Assembly: GCF_000149955.1 (NCBI RefSeq)
Contig: NC_030993.1
Span: 3,863,453 to 3,927,452, forward strand
Origin: Fusarium oxysporum f. sp. lycopersici 4287
Taxonomy: Eukaryota; Ascomycota; Sordariomycetes; Hypocreales; Nectriaceae
DNA length: 64,000 nucleotides
Direction: 5' to 3'
Numbering within the stretch: position 1 is the first letter of the stretch; each line of letters begins with the position of its first letter. The notes below the pieces were generated by a model. The model ran no database searches and was not told the origin of the DNA. It saw nothing but the letters and a program-made list of their open reading frames with translations. The position numbers and the translations under genes were made by a program. Positions 12,215 through 23,235 of the stretch are shown one piece after another.

Positions 12215-13263
12215 AGTGTCTCATCCGAATATCCCGTTAAATACACCATCTACGGCTATATCCCCAACATAGGTAGAATTGCCTTCTATGCCATTATATT
12301 TAGTACTTACACCCGTATCCAAGTATATTACCTCATTAGATACTAGCGACAGTAGAAAGGCTATACTCTCCTCAGCAGTCTTATAAAATACGATAACTAC
12401 ACATAGTAAATACTTATATCTAAGAACCCCTAGGACAACAGATTAACATCCATTTAATTTATGGTGCCTATAATTAGTCTATTATTCCTTACTGCAGCTA
12501 TATATAACTATGTAGTCACCCGTTTAATACTTTAGCAAGCAGTATACAAAGCTCCCTGTAAGATTCGAGACATAGCTATTTATTATTACTAATATACTTA
12601 GCTTCTTCTATCAGGCTATTAATGGTATTATAGTATCTATAACAGAGAAGTATAAAGTTATAGAAGATACTAGCAGATTTATTATAGTATTCGGAGTAAC
12701 ACTTCAGGCAGTAGTAATAGCTACCGCTAATATCCTTACTATTAACGTTACTTTGAGAATACATCATCAAAAAGGAAGTGTATTTAGGGATCTGTCTAAG
12801 TATCTTAACACATTTCTAATATCTTTGGCTATTATGTTTCTCCTCATCTTCACGCGGTGCATCTACGGGCAAGTAGTACTTCCGTTGTGATGCAGTCTAT
12901 GATCTAATGTCCCGAGTAGTGCTAAGCTGCCAGATAGAGTTGGCGGAAAGATAATGCGACCAGAGATTAAGTTTATAATACTTGATGGTTGGTGAGTCCC
13001 CGTTCAGATTTGTCTGACTCCTTCGGAACTAACCCTGTTTCACCGCCAGTATGATTACCATCTCTGTTATTCTACTTTCCGTCATCCACCCTGGCCTTTA
13101 TGCCAACGATATTCACGACTGTGGAGAGCACCGATCCAAATCTATGCGACTCATGGACCTTAAGTCCTGGGATGGGCCAGACCAAGCACCTACAGAACGA
13201 TACGAGCCGAGTCCGGTACCTTCCAATAGATATGAAGTATACCGAGAGCCTTCGGATTGCTAG
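12215..13263 (+). pseudogene. decayed RTA1-like lipid-translocating membrane protein
   Basis: Fragments in order match the 7-helix RTA1 family. An N-terminal piece near 12239-12345 contains YTIYGYIPNIGRIAFYAIIF. A helix piece at 12458-12530 reads FMVPIISLLFLTAAIYNYVV. A long open stretch from 12576 to 12868 contains ITNILSFFYQAINGI and LLIFTRCIYG. The C-terminal part, after introns at about 12869-12916 (GC-AG type, donor GCAAGT) and 12992-13049, ends VLLSVIHPGL-like and then a hydrophilic tail to 13263. The pieces are separated by stops (for example TAG ending near 12348 and TAG at 12573-12575) and at least one frame change between about 12530 and 12576. The 5' two thirds are rich in TA steps, as expected after repeat-induced point mutation. 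RTA1 relatives affect sterol/lipid export and azole or alkane tolerance; this copy should be non-functional. Confidence 0.6.
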
Positions 13264-13904
13264 GCCATAACCAGGGGAGCAAATATGTTCCTAGTGACTA
13301 GGAACCCCAGATGGCAGGAATCGATAAAAGGTTGAGTCATTGTGAGCTGAATTGTGGTGTCGTGTTGTTTACTATAGGTGGGGTTTCATTTTAGAACGGG
13401 GCCTAAATGGGCAGTAATGCCAGTTGGACATAGATGGACGTTTTGTTTAAACTGTCTTGAATCGATATCGTTTATATTCAGATTCTCGTCCCACAACCTC
13501 CTCAGGCCCGCTTCTGTTACTCAAGTTGGCCTGCACATTGTTTTATGCATATATCCTACCCCAAGACACTCATCCAACTAGGGTTCTCAGTTCCTGTTCC
13601 ATCAAAGTACACCAGGTAGTATAAGATTGTCGTGATAAGGTTAAAGACTGTCAGCGATATGCCGACAGTGGAGGATGAATTCAAAGTAAGGGCACGCACA
13701 TAGAACGAATGTTATTTCATTTGGAGTCAGCAAGTGACAAGATACCTGTACAGAGTGGCAAGGTGGGGACGCTGAACCGACAGAAACGTGTTTGTTATGC
13801 AACCCAGCGAGTGGAAAAAGAAAAAAACAAAGGCAACTGTGCCCCCACGAATGGAAACATGCCAAGGATTTTCACACAGTACTATCTGAATCTAATACTT
13901 AGCA
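13264..13904. other. intergenic, no gene recognised
   Basis: This stretch lies between two convergent damaged genes. No coding pattern or repeat is recognised. Confidence 0.4.
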
Positions 13905-14907
13905 CTAATCCCGAAAGCTCACAAGCTTGTTCGACTCCTCCCACAGTCTATGTTCCGCTTCTTCATCGTAGATCCATGAGGCATATCCTGGTACAGCCGA
14001 CATAAAGTCTGCACCCGGCTCCAGCGGTGGTTCCTCAGCGCAATCATTCAAATACTTTCACCTCGACCCTCCCATTCTTTGCTCAATGCTGGGTAAATAG
14101 TTGTAGCCGCACCCTGAGTAGGACTCTTTGTAACCAGCTTCAACTGTTCAGTCACGCCGAGCTGATTCAAATCGACATGCTGGCTCAAGTTGGTCATGAT
14201 AACCCCTGGATGCACAGCTAAGGCATGTAAGCCCTGAGCGCCGTATTTTCTCTCAAGCTCAGCTGTAATGTAGATATTGGCCGTTTTGGATTGGCCGTAT
14301 GCGAGCCAAGGATCATGTTCCCCCTCCTTTTCGAAATTGAAGTCGTGGAATCGGATACCGCCCATGCGGTGGGCCATAGAAGAAACAGAGATGACTCGCG
14401 ACTGGTAGGAAGGTGTACTAGCAGCTACAAGAGCAGGCTTCAGTAGCTGGAAAAACAGAAAGTGACCAAGGTGGTTGGTGCCGAACTGCATGTCAAATCC
14501 ATCCTTAGTCTTCCCTTCAGGTGTCGCCATGACCCCTGCGTTAAGGATAAGAAGATTTAATTTCGGACTTTTCTCCAGTTCGCAGCAGAACCAACGGATT
14601 TCAGCGAGTCAAGTCTCAGCTCAATGCCGTAGACAGGCGATTCAGACTTTGCTTCAGGCCAAGTCTTGACATCATTGATAGCCTGGTCAATTTTGGCAGG
14701 CGTCCTTGCTGTTATGAAGACCGTAGCACCAGTGGCATGGAGAGCTCGAGCAGTCTCAAGACCGATGCCTTGGTTTGCGCCTGTGACGAGGACCACCTTA
14801 TCAGAGAGCTTTCCTAGCAGCCCTTCGTCTTTAATGATTTGTAGGGCTGTTGGGCGTGCATCTCCAGGGCCCTGAGGTTTTATATGGGCAGCAGCGTATT
14901 GAGACAT
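13905..14907 (-). CDS. short-chain dehydrogenase/reductase, two frameshifts
   Basis: Read on the minus strand from ATG 14907. The cofactor motif TGANQGIGLE lies near residue 43, FITART follows strand 2, and LNLLILNAGVM marks the NAG motif. Beyond it are SVSSMAHRMGG and YGQSKTANI, with the catalytic Tyr-x-x-x-Lys. This is the WW-domain-oxidoreductase/retinol-dehydrogenase-like class of SDR, usually about 330 residues. Two one-base frameshifts break it: near 14580-14586 (Ala-Ala-Glu region) and near 14058-14064, after which the conserved YLNDC tail continues in another frame to the stop at 13905. Both sites look like a lost G in a GG pair. It is therefore either a recent pseudogene or a good gene with sequence errors. 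Substrate unknown; the protein would be cytosolic and NAD(P)-dependent. Confidence 0.7.
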
Positions 14908-16422
14908 TTGGACTCGGTGATTTGGTTTCCATTGGTTGGATGTAGAATGAGTATAGAGAGGTATGATATGGATCAGTATCTCCAGAATACGTGCGTGATT
15001 TATATAATGAAAACGAAGAAACCCATCTACCTAACTGAAGGCATTTGTTAAGAGCTCTGCTTATGATACTCATGCTTATTGATCAGAACGGTGATGTCCT
15101 AACTCCGGCAGGCGGACACTGTCTGGGACTCTAACATCGTGTCAATTGTGGTCTATATTCTTCTATGTACATGCGGACTTGAAGTCCGCGGTTGTCACTA
15201 CGCTTGTCACTCGATACGCAATGCTTAAAGTTTCAGCAGAGTTAGAACAAGCTTCTCACTGCCGCGGTATCCGAACGGCAGTTAAGCAGGCAGGCTTAAT
15301 GCAACGTGGATGAAGTGAGCCACTTTATCCTCTGAAAGTGGAAGCAAAGGTTAGCGGTAGGTGAATTCTCAGGCCAAAGTTATACTAGTTTGCTGGCTCG
15401 GAAAATGGGGCCAAGCTGGCTATGATTGAATACTAATCATTTGCTAGAGTGGAGGTTTAGCGCATTGAGGCGGAAGAATACAAAACCAATTCGCAGTAGC
15501 GCCCCCCCGGCCCAACTGCGTCACTTTCGACTTGCAAAAAGATCACATACCGTTGACTAGGAAGCACAAGTGGCTGCTTAGAAATAGGGTAAAGATAGTT
15601 TGACATGAATTTGACAATTATGCAGCACACCGACACTTGTGATTATTTAGAAGAAACACCTTTGACACAAAATTATACGGGGACTAGACTGAAACGGGAT
15701 TATGCGCCGGACCGATCACAAACCATGTTGCCTTGTCCTCATTCCTCGTTCCTGATATCTTGCACTTCGTATCTCGAGTCTCGTTCCTCGTTCCTTAACT
15801 CGCATCTCGCATCTTAGGTTTCGTATCTCAGCCATCGTTAGCCGAGCAATCATTCCTCCTTGCTTATTGGTCCCTCGGTATCAAGATTAGATTACAGTGG
15901 GATTAGAAAAGTTCCAACACTATCCAGTTTTACTTAATCAACCCAATGAATATTGCAATCTCCATGTAGCCATTATGCATACAGTTGGTCGTTAGCCAAG
16001 GTGTGTCATTAATGCAAGTGATGCTCAAAGAGAGTAAATTCTGATGTAATATACAATCATATTTCGCAAACTACCAATTGCTACTAGGAACCGCTCTGAA
16101 TCATTCGCTTCGGCATTGATCTCAAAGTTCTCGACAATGTCATGTTTGAAGTCACTTTTGAAAGCCTAAGCTTTAATTAAAGCAGCACGGCAACGCTGTA
16201 TAACAGGAACAAGATCAGTATGAGCGATCTAAATTGGGTCACTAATGATACCAGTCATAGTCAGGATTGGTAAATGGTAGCACTGAGAAACCACCCTGTC
16301 GTCGTCCACCATGTATGGTATTCAAGCAATGTCGTAATACATGGTTGGATGATTTGCCTGAGTCGAGTAGGACGCAGCCCTCTGAGCTAAGTAAGGTCCC
16401 ATCTAGAAATAATCCAATCGCA
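14908..16422. other. intergenic, with a TCTCG/TTCCTCG-rich low-complexity patch
   Basis: No gene is recognised in about 1.5 kb. At roughly 15738-15815 short variants of CTCGT, TCTCG and TTCCTCG recur, giving an imperfect pyrimidine-rich minisatellite. The first 150 bases upstream of 14907 would hold the promoter of the SDR gene. Confidence 0.45.
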
Positions 16423-17351
16423 TTATTCCGACTTCAAGTGCTCCTTCAGACCTTCCTCAAAACTCCGCGGCTTCTTGACATGGTCCAAGACAGTCAACTC
16501 CTCGGGTTTGAATTCCCAGTCGCCTTTGAGGTCAATTAGGGCGCCAGCCTCTGACATATACGCAAAAAGTCCGGTGCGGCCATGCTTGAGACGAAGATTG
16601 GCTAAGTGTCTTTCGAGATCAGCCACGTCGCCCATGCGCTTGACCTCGGTCTCACGGCCGGAGACACGACGGTAAATTTCCGCAACTCTTCAATACTAAT
16701 TTCCCCTGAGCAGAACCGGAAGAATCCACCCTTGCCCTCCCGGACGCCCTCCCCATTTACCAAGATCTCAATGGTATAGGCAGCGACATTGTCTAGCGAT
16801 GACCAGGACAACTTGGTGGTATTGCCGTCACCCTAATACCTAAGGCTAACCTTCTTGCCTTCATCATCAACAGTCAAGGATCCAGGGCCAAACTTTGTCA
16901 GGTAAAGGTCTGAGAAATAGCCCGTAAAGATATAAATAGGATTAATGGAGCTGGTCCAGGCGGCGTAATGCTGAAAGGCGATGTTTGTGTCATAATGCTC
17001 GAAGTCTCCATACTTTATTTTACTCCAATCGTTATTCCACGTAGCGGCGTTAAAAACCTTCACCCCAGCCCTTTCAGCAGCAAGAAGTAGCAGGGAGCCG
17101 CCTTCGACGGTGAGGATAGGGTCGCCATTGTAGGCGCAAATAATACTATCAACGCCCTTGCCAGCTTGGTCAAGTGCATCAATGTCGTAGTGGGTTTTGC
17201 TCGTTACGAAAGATTCGAGCTTGCGAGAGATGTCTGATTGAAGCTTTGACGAATTTCGACCGAGACCCCGAACGGAAAGACCACGTGAAATAGCAGCTGA
17301 CGCTAGCCGCTGCCCAAGGTTACCGGTGATGCCAGCGATAAGAACAACCAT
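16423..17351 (-). CDS. NmrA/isoflavone-reductase-like NAD(P)-binding protein, damaged
   Basis: Minus strand from ATG 17351: MVVLIAGITGNLGQRLASAA has the GxxGxxG Rossmann motif of NmrA-like atypical SDRs, followed by GLGRNSSKL. The open frame stops at a TAG (16833-16835) inside a conserved KVSLRY-GDGNTTKLSW segment, then continues in the same frame. A one-base frameshift near 16678-16684 moves the C-terminal part (IYRRVSGRETEVKRMGDV) into another frame that ends at 16423. The whole would be about 309 residues, normal for the family. The TAG could come from TGG by a C-to-T change in CpA on the other strand, the type made by repeat-induced point mutation; the frameshift lies in a GG pair. Family members are redox sensors or reductases in secondary metabolism. 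Likely non-functional unless the breaks are sequence errors. Confidence 0.65.
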
Positions 17352-18538
17352 CTTTTTGTCTTTGATTTGGTTTGGAGTCGGAATGATCAAATGGAAAAAG
17401 AAGGATAAGGAAGCCTGGAACATCGAATAATTGACCTTCACCAGTACAGTGTTTATACCTGGCTGAGACTCAGAGTGATGCGGGAGACAAGGGGAATGTC
17501 TGAACTCCGCAACTCCACCGCCAGGCTACTCACTGATGGCAATTAGCATCTATGTCTACACATTTGTCAGCTCTGAGTCCTTTACAAATCACGATAGTGA
17601 TGATATCGGTCAATGAAATTACTAAATGTCACTTTGTGGGCTCTCCATGTTTTGTAGCCTAGGCGTTAGCATTTATGCATAACCACACCATTCTGCAGAT
17701 TTCGAATATGTTGTGCTTGTGCATCCAAAATGTTTGGTACGTCGACTTCAAGCAGTTGTGACGTTTTCGCAATATTTCGGCTCGGGTAGGATAGCGACGA
17801 GACAGGATGTTGTTTGGTTTCTCCCTGCCTTTGAGTAAAGTCTTGAGGACGGGGCGTGAGCGTGAGTTGCCGCTCAAGAGAACGTTCAGAAGTAGCCCGT
17901 TGTACCTGACTCATTTTTCTGAGATTTAACCAAAAAATAGTATGATTATTGATAGAATCAAAAAGCCAGACGAACCGCAGTCTGCACTCAGGAAAGATAT
18001 AACCTGGCCATTTAAATATCTATTTTCAACCACCTTCCCCGCACCAGAAAAGTGTATAATACATTGTTGGAATGGGCCAATGAAAATTAAATGTAATAAT
18101 GGTTGGCCTCCAAGTTACTAGGCCTTTGTCATACGCCAGGCCACTTGACGGCCGACACCATGACATTGAATGGCCGGCCTCCGACCTTATCAGGCTTTAC
18201 TCTAAGGTGCAGATTCAATGACGTAATAGCGACAAGCCACGGACCGTAAGATAAGTGGATGGACTGGCTATTATCAGGCTCCAGTTTCTAGCCATAGGAA
18301 ATACAAGTTATTTCTTTATTATAAACCAACACTAGAAGAAATAAAACAACTAGTAAAAAGACCTGATTACTAACTTAGCGAGCTTCATTAGTGTATTCCG
18401 GCTAGTTGGAAAGGGTACTGGTGCTAAGCAATCGCCACGTGATGATACCCCGCGAACCTCGTCAAACCTCAACAGTTTAATTGTCTTTCTTTACCTTGTA
18501 TATATCCAATTTTCCAGTTATTTATTGCTTTAATTATA
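17352..18538. other. intergenic, possible small minus-strand ORF
   Basis: A short open frame at complement(17666..17914) of 82 codons has no recognisable features and overlaps another frame of similar length, so I do not call it a gene. From about 18420 the stretch should contain the promoter of the zinc-finger regulator, with a TATA-like TATATATCC near 18500. Confidence 0.35.
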
Positions 18539-21389
18539 ATGGCAGAGACAAATTATACTGTATGTCCTCAGGTGAATATCCTTCTGCCGTATCTCTCTGC
18601 TAATGCCCTTCTGAAGCGCGCCCTTCAATGTCCGGAATGCACTCTGAAGTTTTCGCGTCCTAGCCATCTCCATCGGCATCAACTCACGCATTCTGCATCC
18701 AATCACAGACAACATATACCTTGCCCATATTGTTCAAAGACATTCAGTAGGCGCGACGTTCTGCTGCGTCACCTGCGTCATGGACATCAGGTACAAGAAC
18801 AAACCAGGCGATCAAGTCAGAAGTCGTGTTTTCGATGTGTTGAACGGAAGGCGAAGTGCAATCGCGAAAGGCCCTGCAATCGCTGCATCCGATCAGGGAA
18901 TAATTGTGAGTATCCTACGACAGACGATATGAATGACTGGGGGCCGCATGAGGGCGCTTCTCCTACAGGACAGTCAATTCTTCCTTCCAACACGCAACAA
19001 ATACAAGAACAGCAGGATGAATCGATGACCTCTCCAACGAATGAAGAAACTCGATCCTTCCAACATGAAACGGGACCTGACGGCCTCTTATTAGACGATT
19101 CAACAGAGCATATTCCCCTACCAACAGCACCTCTAGTCCATCCGGTCCACGGTGCTGACATCACGGATCAAGATCAAGCTTGCCAGGGTTGGCCCTTTTT
19201 ATAATCTAGATGATGAGCCGACAATCTCTCCAACTATGGACATTCCACAGTCCTTCAATGTCTTGCCAGTAGATGCAGCTCATTCGGTGTTTGAAGATAC
19301 TTTTGCTCTTTCTCCCTCTTCCATCCTTCCAGGGCAGACAAGCTTTCGGACTGGTGGGTTTGACTGGTTGAACTTCGACATTGGCAATAGTCCTCAAGGC
19401 TTCCAAGTCGATACTTTTTATAATAGCTATATACCAGAGTTCTGGTTTTCCAGTACAGCCCAGCAAGTCTCCGAGTCAGAAGGGCTTAGTAGCAGTGGCA
19501 CTGGCAATAGAGTACAACAAAGAACGAGCAGTGGGGAATCGAGCCGGGATTCACAAGAGGAAGGGCTACCAGACGTGGAACAAAACACGCTTGCGTGGCC
19601 TTTTGATCAGGCGCATAAGCAATCTCCTCATCGCTATCGGCTCCCTCCACTTCGCGATATTCTCAACGGTTATTGCCCGACAGACAGACCGCGGCCTGTT
19701 CAGACAACACTTGTAAAAGGCTTCATCCAAATCCTCTCTGAGAATCCCCTTCCTCAGCTTGAAACCTTACGAGACCCTCATTCTATCCAAGCTTTTTGCA
19801 GTCTACAGCGTCTTGTTGACTCCTATTTTTCTCGGTTCCACGACATTCAGGCGATTATCCACAAACCTACTTGGACCATGTCGGCTTGCCCGCCTATTCT
19901 TCTTACAGCCATGGCCTCTGTTGGTGCATTGCTCTCTGATAGTCAGTCAGATTACGAGCTCTCAGTAGCACTGAGTGAGATCTGCTCTACAATGATTAAC
20001 TGGAGGCTGTTTACACAGTCCTCACCTACTGTACGTAATACTGATTATCCAAGGGCGCCTCAGATGCTACCAACTACAGTGATGTCTCATATCTTAATTG
20101 CACTCTGCTTTACCAGATCTATTCGCTCGGGTCAGGGAAACGACAGCTATATCAGAATGCAGACAGGTCTCGTGGACTCTTGATCGGTGGTTACGGGGAA
20201 TCGGTCTGCTGAATCCCCGCTCTTCGATCACTCTGAGTCAGGATCACGAGGCCATTCGTGGTTCTGAGGACGACCATGTTCTTACAAAAGATTGGAAGAA
20301 CTGGATCAAGATGGAGTCAGGAAGGAGGGCATCTTGGGCAGCATTCGAGTATGACTGCAGTCTTTGCACTCTCACAAGTCGTCGAGGCATTGTTGACTTG
20401 AGCGAGCTGCCATCAGAATTGCCATGTCCTGAGTCCATGTGGAACGCCACCTCGGCACGAGCTTGGTTTGCTCTGATGTCTCGTCTTGGTCAGGATGACT
20501 CAAGACCAAATCTATCTAAAGTGCTGAAGCAAGCACTGGCTGGGAGAGAACTACCATCGTCCTTGGGATCTTGGGCTAAGAGGCTCTGTGCGCAGGTAAT
20601 CGGGCGGTTACTCTGGGACCTCTGGCAAATCGAGGTTGTCGCAATGCCAGAGTACCTCGGCCTTGGATCAATTGTGGCTGCGCACCAAGACACGAAGAGG
20701 TCGCTGCTCAAGGGCTTGAATAACTTGGTTGAATCTCTATCTTCGCCATCATCAACGAGCGATCTTACCAGCTACAAGTAAGTAATGAGTCCTTTACCGG
20801 CACTATATACTGACAGAAATACAGTATAGCCAGTCTTCTTTGCCACTATTCGCACTTGTGCGCGGCGAATGGCGTCCTCGACCTCATCCTATCCATCGTG
20901 CGGGGCCTCATCTCAACGGAACCTCGAGTACATGACGGAATCAAGGTAGCCCGCAACCGGCTCAAGTTGACATTTGCCAGAGACCCAAAAACAGCAAGAA
21001 GACTATGCTGGCACGCAGCCCAAATCGTCGCAATCGCTAATGAGTACCTGGTGTCTGCCCCTTGCGAGATTATGCGAGTCTTTATGGGTTACATCTTCAT
21101 CATTGCCTACTCTGCTTATGGGGATCATACTAGATCATCACCAATGGAGGTCACCCAAAGTGTCAGGCTGGATCTCCATGATCAGAATCTTTCTCACAGA
21201 AGAGTCGTTGTTAAATGGATTGAGGTTGGAGGACCAGCTAGCTCTGGATCTGTTCCAGATATTGGTACTGACGGTTGCGTCCCTGCCATCAGCACCGATG
21301 CACAAGAGATATTGAAGAAGCTGCAATGCTGGGGACTGGCTCATAAGTTTACCAAGGTATTTCAGGTATTGGAAACAAAAGGACTGTAG
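18539..21389 (+). CDS. transcription factor with two C2H2 fingers and a Zn2Cys6 cluster
   Basis: The N-terminus carries two C2H2 fingers (CPEC...HRHQLTH at residues 31-51 and CPYC...HLRHGH ending near 84). A Zn2Cys6 cluster follows, with C-x2-C-x6-C-x5-C-x2-C-x6-C spacing near residues 96-124, and then a long fungal-specific regulator region to 21389. Segments such as SGKRQLYQNADRSRGLLIG and WLRGIGLLNPR belong to the middle homology region of this class. A clean intron lies at 20778-20824; an optional 45-bp intron at 18572-18616 keeps frame either way. The frame changes three times without a plausible intron: at a T5 run at 19196-19200, at a T3 run at 20109-20111, and at GGTGG at 20186-20190. 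It is a nuclear DNA-binding regulator, intact only if these are sequence errors. The hAT element begins 13 bp after its stop codon. Confidence 0.75.
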
Positions 21390-21394
21390 TATAA

Positions 21395-22169
21395 GGCGTG
21401 GACAGGGTTCAAATCCACGACACTCCACGACACATTTGTGAATATGGCGTGGATATGGATGCTGACTAATAATTTCGATGTGGAATGGGTGGAAATGGAT
21501 CCATTATGGAAATGGATCCATATTGTGGAATTCGTGGAATGGAAACCTACTTCGTCCAACAATGGTAATTAATGGGTCCCGCCCGCCCTCGGTGACGTCA
21601 ATGTTTTTGTCATTGGTCCATTAAAATCCGCCGTTGCTTGACGCAAAGGCAACACACCCACCGACGTTCCTGTTTCTTGTTATGCTGGATATTCGTAGCC
21701 GAACCGATATACCTATAGACGCGCCTTGCCGTCTCTCTCCGTCAAGATCCAGCTTTTGTAGAGCTGAAAGAGCCGTTGATTGTCCTCTTCTGTTCGTTCT
21801 GGAACGGATGTGGTTGACTTGGTAGGATGGGGAGTGGCCATTTCGATTTGGGGTAGTAACGCGAGTAACAGTGAAGCCCCCAGAATGGACTCATTGTGTA
21901 CGGAGGAAAATGGGGTGGCAAATCGATGTTGTGTTGTTGTGGGTGATAGAAAGTACTTAGGATATGCGGGATTTCACAAGGAAATCAAGGTATTTTCGAA
22001 CCCCACCTAAAATATTCCACGATTTCCACATGTGGAACATGTGGAAGGGGCTTCGTGGCGTGGATATGGAAATGCTGAAGCCCACGTGGAATGGAATGGA
22101 ATGGATATGGATCCACATTATGGATCCATATGTGGATTTCGTGGTATGGATTTGAACCCTGGGCGTGGA
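21395..22169. mobile_element. non-autonomous hAT-type element with 8-bp target duplication
   Basis: The element proper spans 21403-22161 (759 bp). Its left end reads CAGGGTTCAAATCCA and the right end is the reverse complement of the same 15 bases. Both ends are flanked by the identical octamer GGCGTGGA (21395-21402 and 22162-22169), the 8-bp target duplication that defines hAT transposons. The sub-terminal 150 bp on each side are packed with GTGGA/TCCAC and TGGATCCAT motifs in both orientations, as hAT transposase binding regions are. No transposase-sized ORF is present, so it depends on an autonomous copy elsewhere. The clean duplication suggests a fairly recent insertion, right after the stop codon of the upstream regulator, where it must alter the 3' UTR or terminator. 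Confidence 0.88.
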
Positions 22170-22203
22170 GTTGTTCTACTACTGTACGTATAAAGTTAAG
22201 GCG

Positions 22204-23235
22204 TTAAAATATAGCTATACAATTTGGAGGAGTACTGACGCCTCCTGGCATGTTCAGAGGTGCCGATGTTATAAAGAATTCCCATCTCTGCTCTTCTTGA
22301 CAAATGCGGCTAAGACCCTCAAGATCAAATAGTTCGCCAACTGGCATACCCCATCCTGCAATCAGATATTCATGCATAAATAAACCCTTGACCAAAGCAT
22401 TCTCTCCTCGCTTATAAGACGGCTGCGGAGGGTACACTTCAAAGGAAATAGCATCACTTGCCACAGCTGAAAAGCCTTCATTCCAGATCCATTTCAACAT
22501 CTCTTCAGTGCCTTCAACTCCAGCATGTTGCGGGTTTGAGCTTTGCGCATAAGCCAGCTTGTCAGCTGCCGTCATCTGTAGATCCCACTCCCTAACAACT
22601 CCAATTCTAACGAACAGGATATCTCCGCGGAGGAACTTGACGCCTTGTTCTTCCGCGACGTCAAGTAGTACATGAAGCGGGATAGAATGGTCTGAGAATG
22701 TCGTGTAAGATATTGAATGACGTCGAGCGTATTCAGCATAGTCCAGCAGAACACCACGACCGCAAATACCCTCTTTGGCCCAATGCTGAATGCCTATACG
22801 AGTATTGTTTCTGTCTTGTATCTCACCCGACGTCATTCCTCCATAGAAGAGGCGGCGGTTTGGGTCTGAGGGAGTTGGAGCTGGGGCAGAAAAATGGCGG
22901 AGCCCGTCCCATTGAGACGACTGTTGAGGGTTGAAGATATAAACATCATCATATGCGGCGCCGTTTAAAAGCGAGACAATATGATGCTGGGCTGGAGCTC
23001 GATTGAAGTTGGCAATGTCCAGCTTGGTCAGCTCCCAGTTTAAAGAGGTACGGCGACCTGTCTTGATGCATGTTGATGCCGCGTTGGCTACCACTTCTGG
23101 TGTGAGCAGTACGAGACGGCCGAGACCTTCTTCCCTAGACCCTGGCTTGCCGGTCCAGACTCTTTTTGGGTCCGGCAGACTATCATAGTCTTGATGGTGT
23201 ATTGAGGCTTTGCTAGTCGTGATCATAGAGCCCAT
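22204..23235 (-). CDS. cyclase/kynurenine-formamidase-like metal-dependent hydrolase
   Basis: Single exon of 343 codons on the minus strand. I choose the ATG at 23235 (MGSMITTSKASIHHQDYDSL); the open frame extends further upstream only from a non-ATG codon. The segment SSQWDGLRHFSAP near the middle, the following GGMTSGEI, and GIQHWAKEGICGRGVLLDYA are typical of the fungal branch of the cyclase superfamily (PF04199 in my memory of the family). In that branch a His/Asp cluster binds metal and hydrolyses amide, ester or ring bonds. Bacterial relatives include kynurenine formamidase. FEVYPP and HEYLIAGWGMPVGELFDLE near the end also fit. The protein should be cytosolic. The substrate is unknown; the transporter and regulator nearby suggest a catabolic role. 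Its stop codon lies 34 bp beyond the hAT target duplication. Confidence 0.8.
   Translation of the reverse strand: MGSMITTSKASIHHQDYDSLPDPKRVWTGKPGSREEGLGRLVLLTPEVVANAASTCIKTGRRTSLNWELTKLDIANFNRAPAQHHIVSLLNGAAYDDVYIFNPQQSSQWDGLRHFSAPAPTPSDPNRRLFYGGMTSGEIQDRNNTRIGIQHWAKEGICGRGVLLDYAEYARRHSISYTTFSDHSIPLHVLLDVAEEQGVKFLRGDILFVRIGVVREWDLQMTAADKLAYAQSSNPQHAGVEGTEEMLKWIWNEGFSAVASDAISFEVYPPQPSYKRGENALVKGLFMHEYLIAGWGMPVGELFDLEGLSRICQEEQRWEFFITSAPLNMPGGVSTPPNCIAIF

Noticed and set aside
12576..12770. 64-codon minus-strand ORF in AT-rich DNA
   Set aside because: The plus strand here encodes RTA1-like sequence; the minus-strand frame is a by-product.
18572..18616. Extra intron in the zinc-finger regulator
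   Set aside because: Splice signals are acceptable, but the segment is a multiple of three and open, so it cannot be decided from sequence alone.
21403..21420. GGGTTCAAATCC resembles a tRNA B-box, at the left end and, inverted, at the right end of 21403-22161
   Set aside because: No A-box or cloverleaf fits. The motif is part of the inverted terminal repeat of the hAT element.
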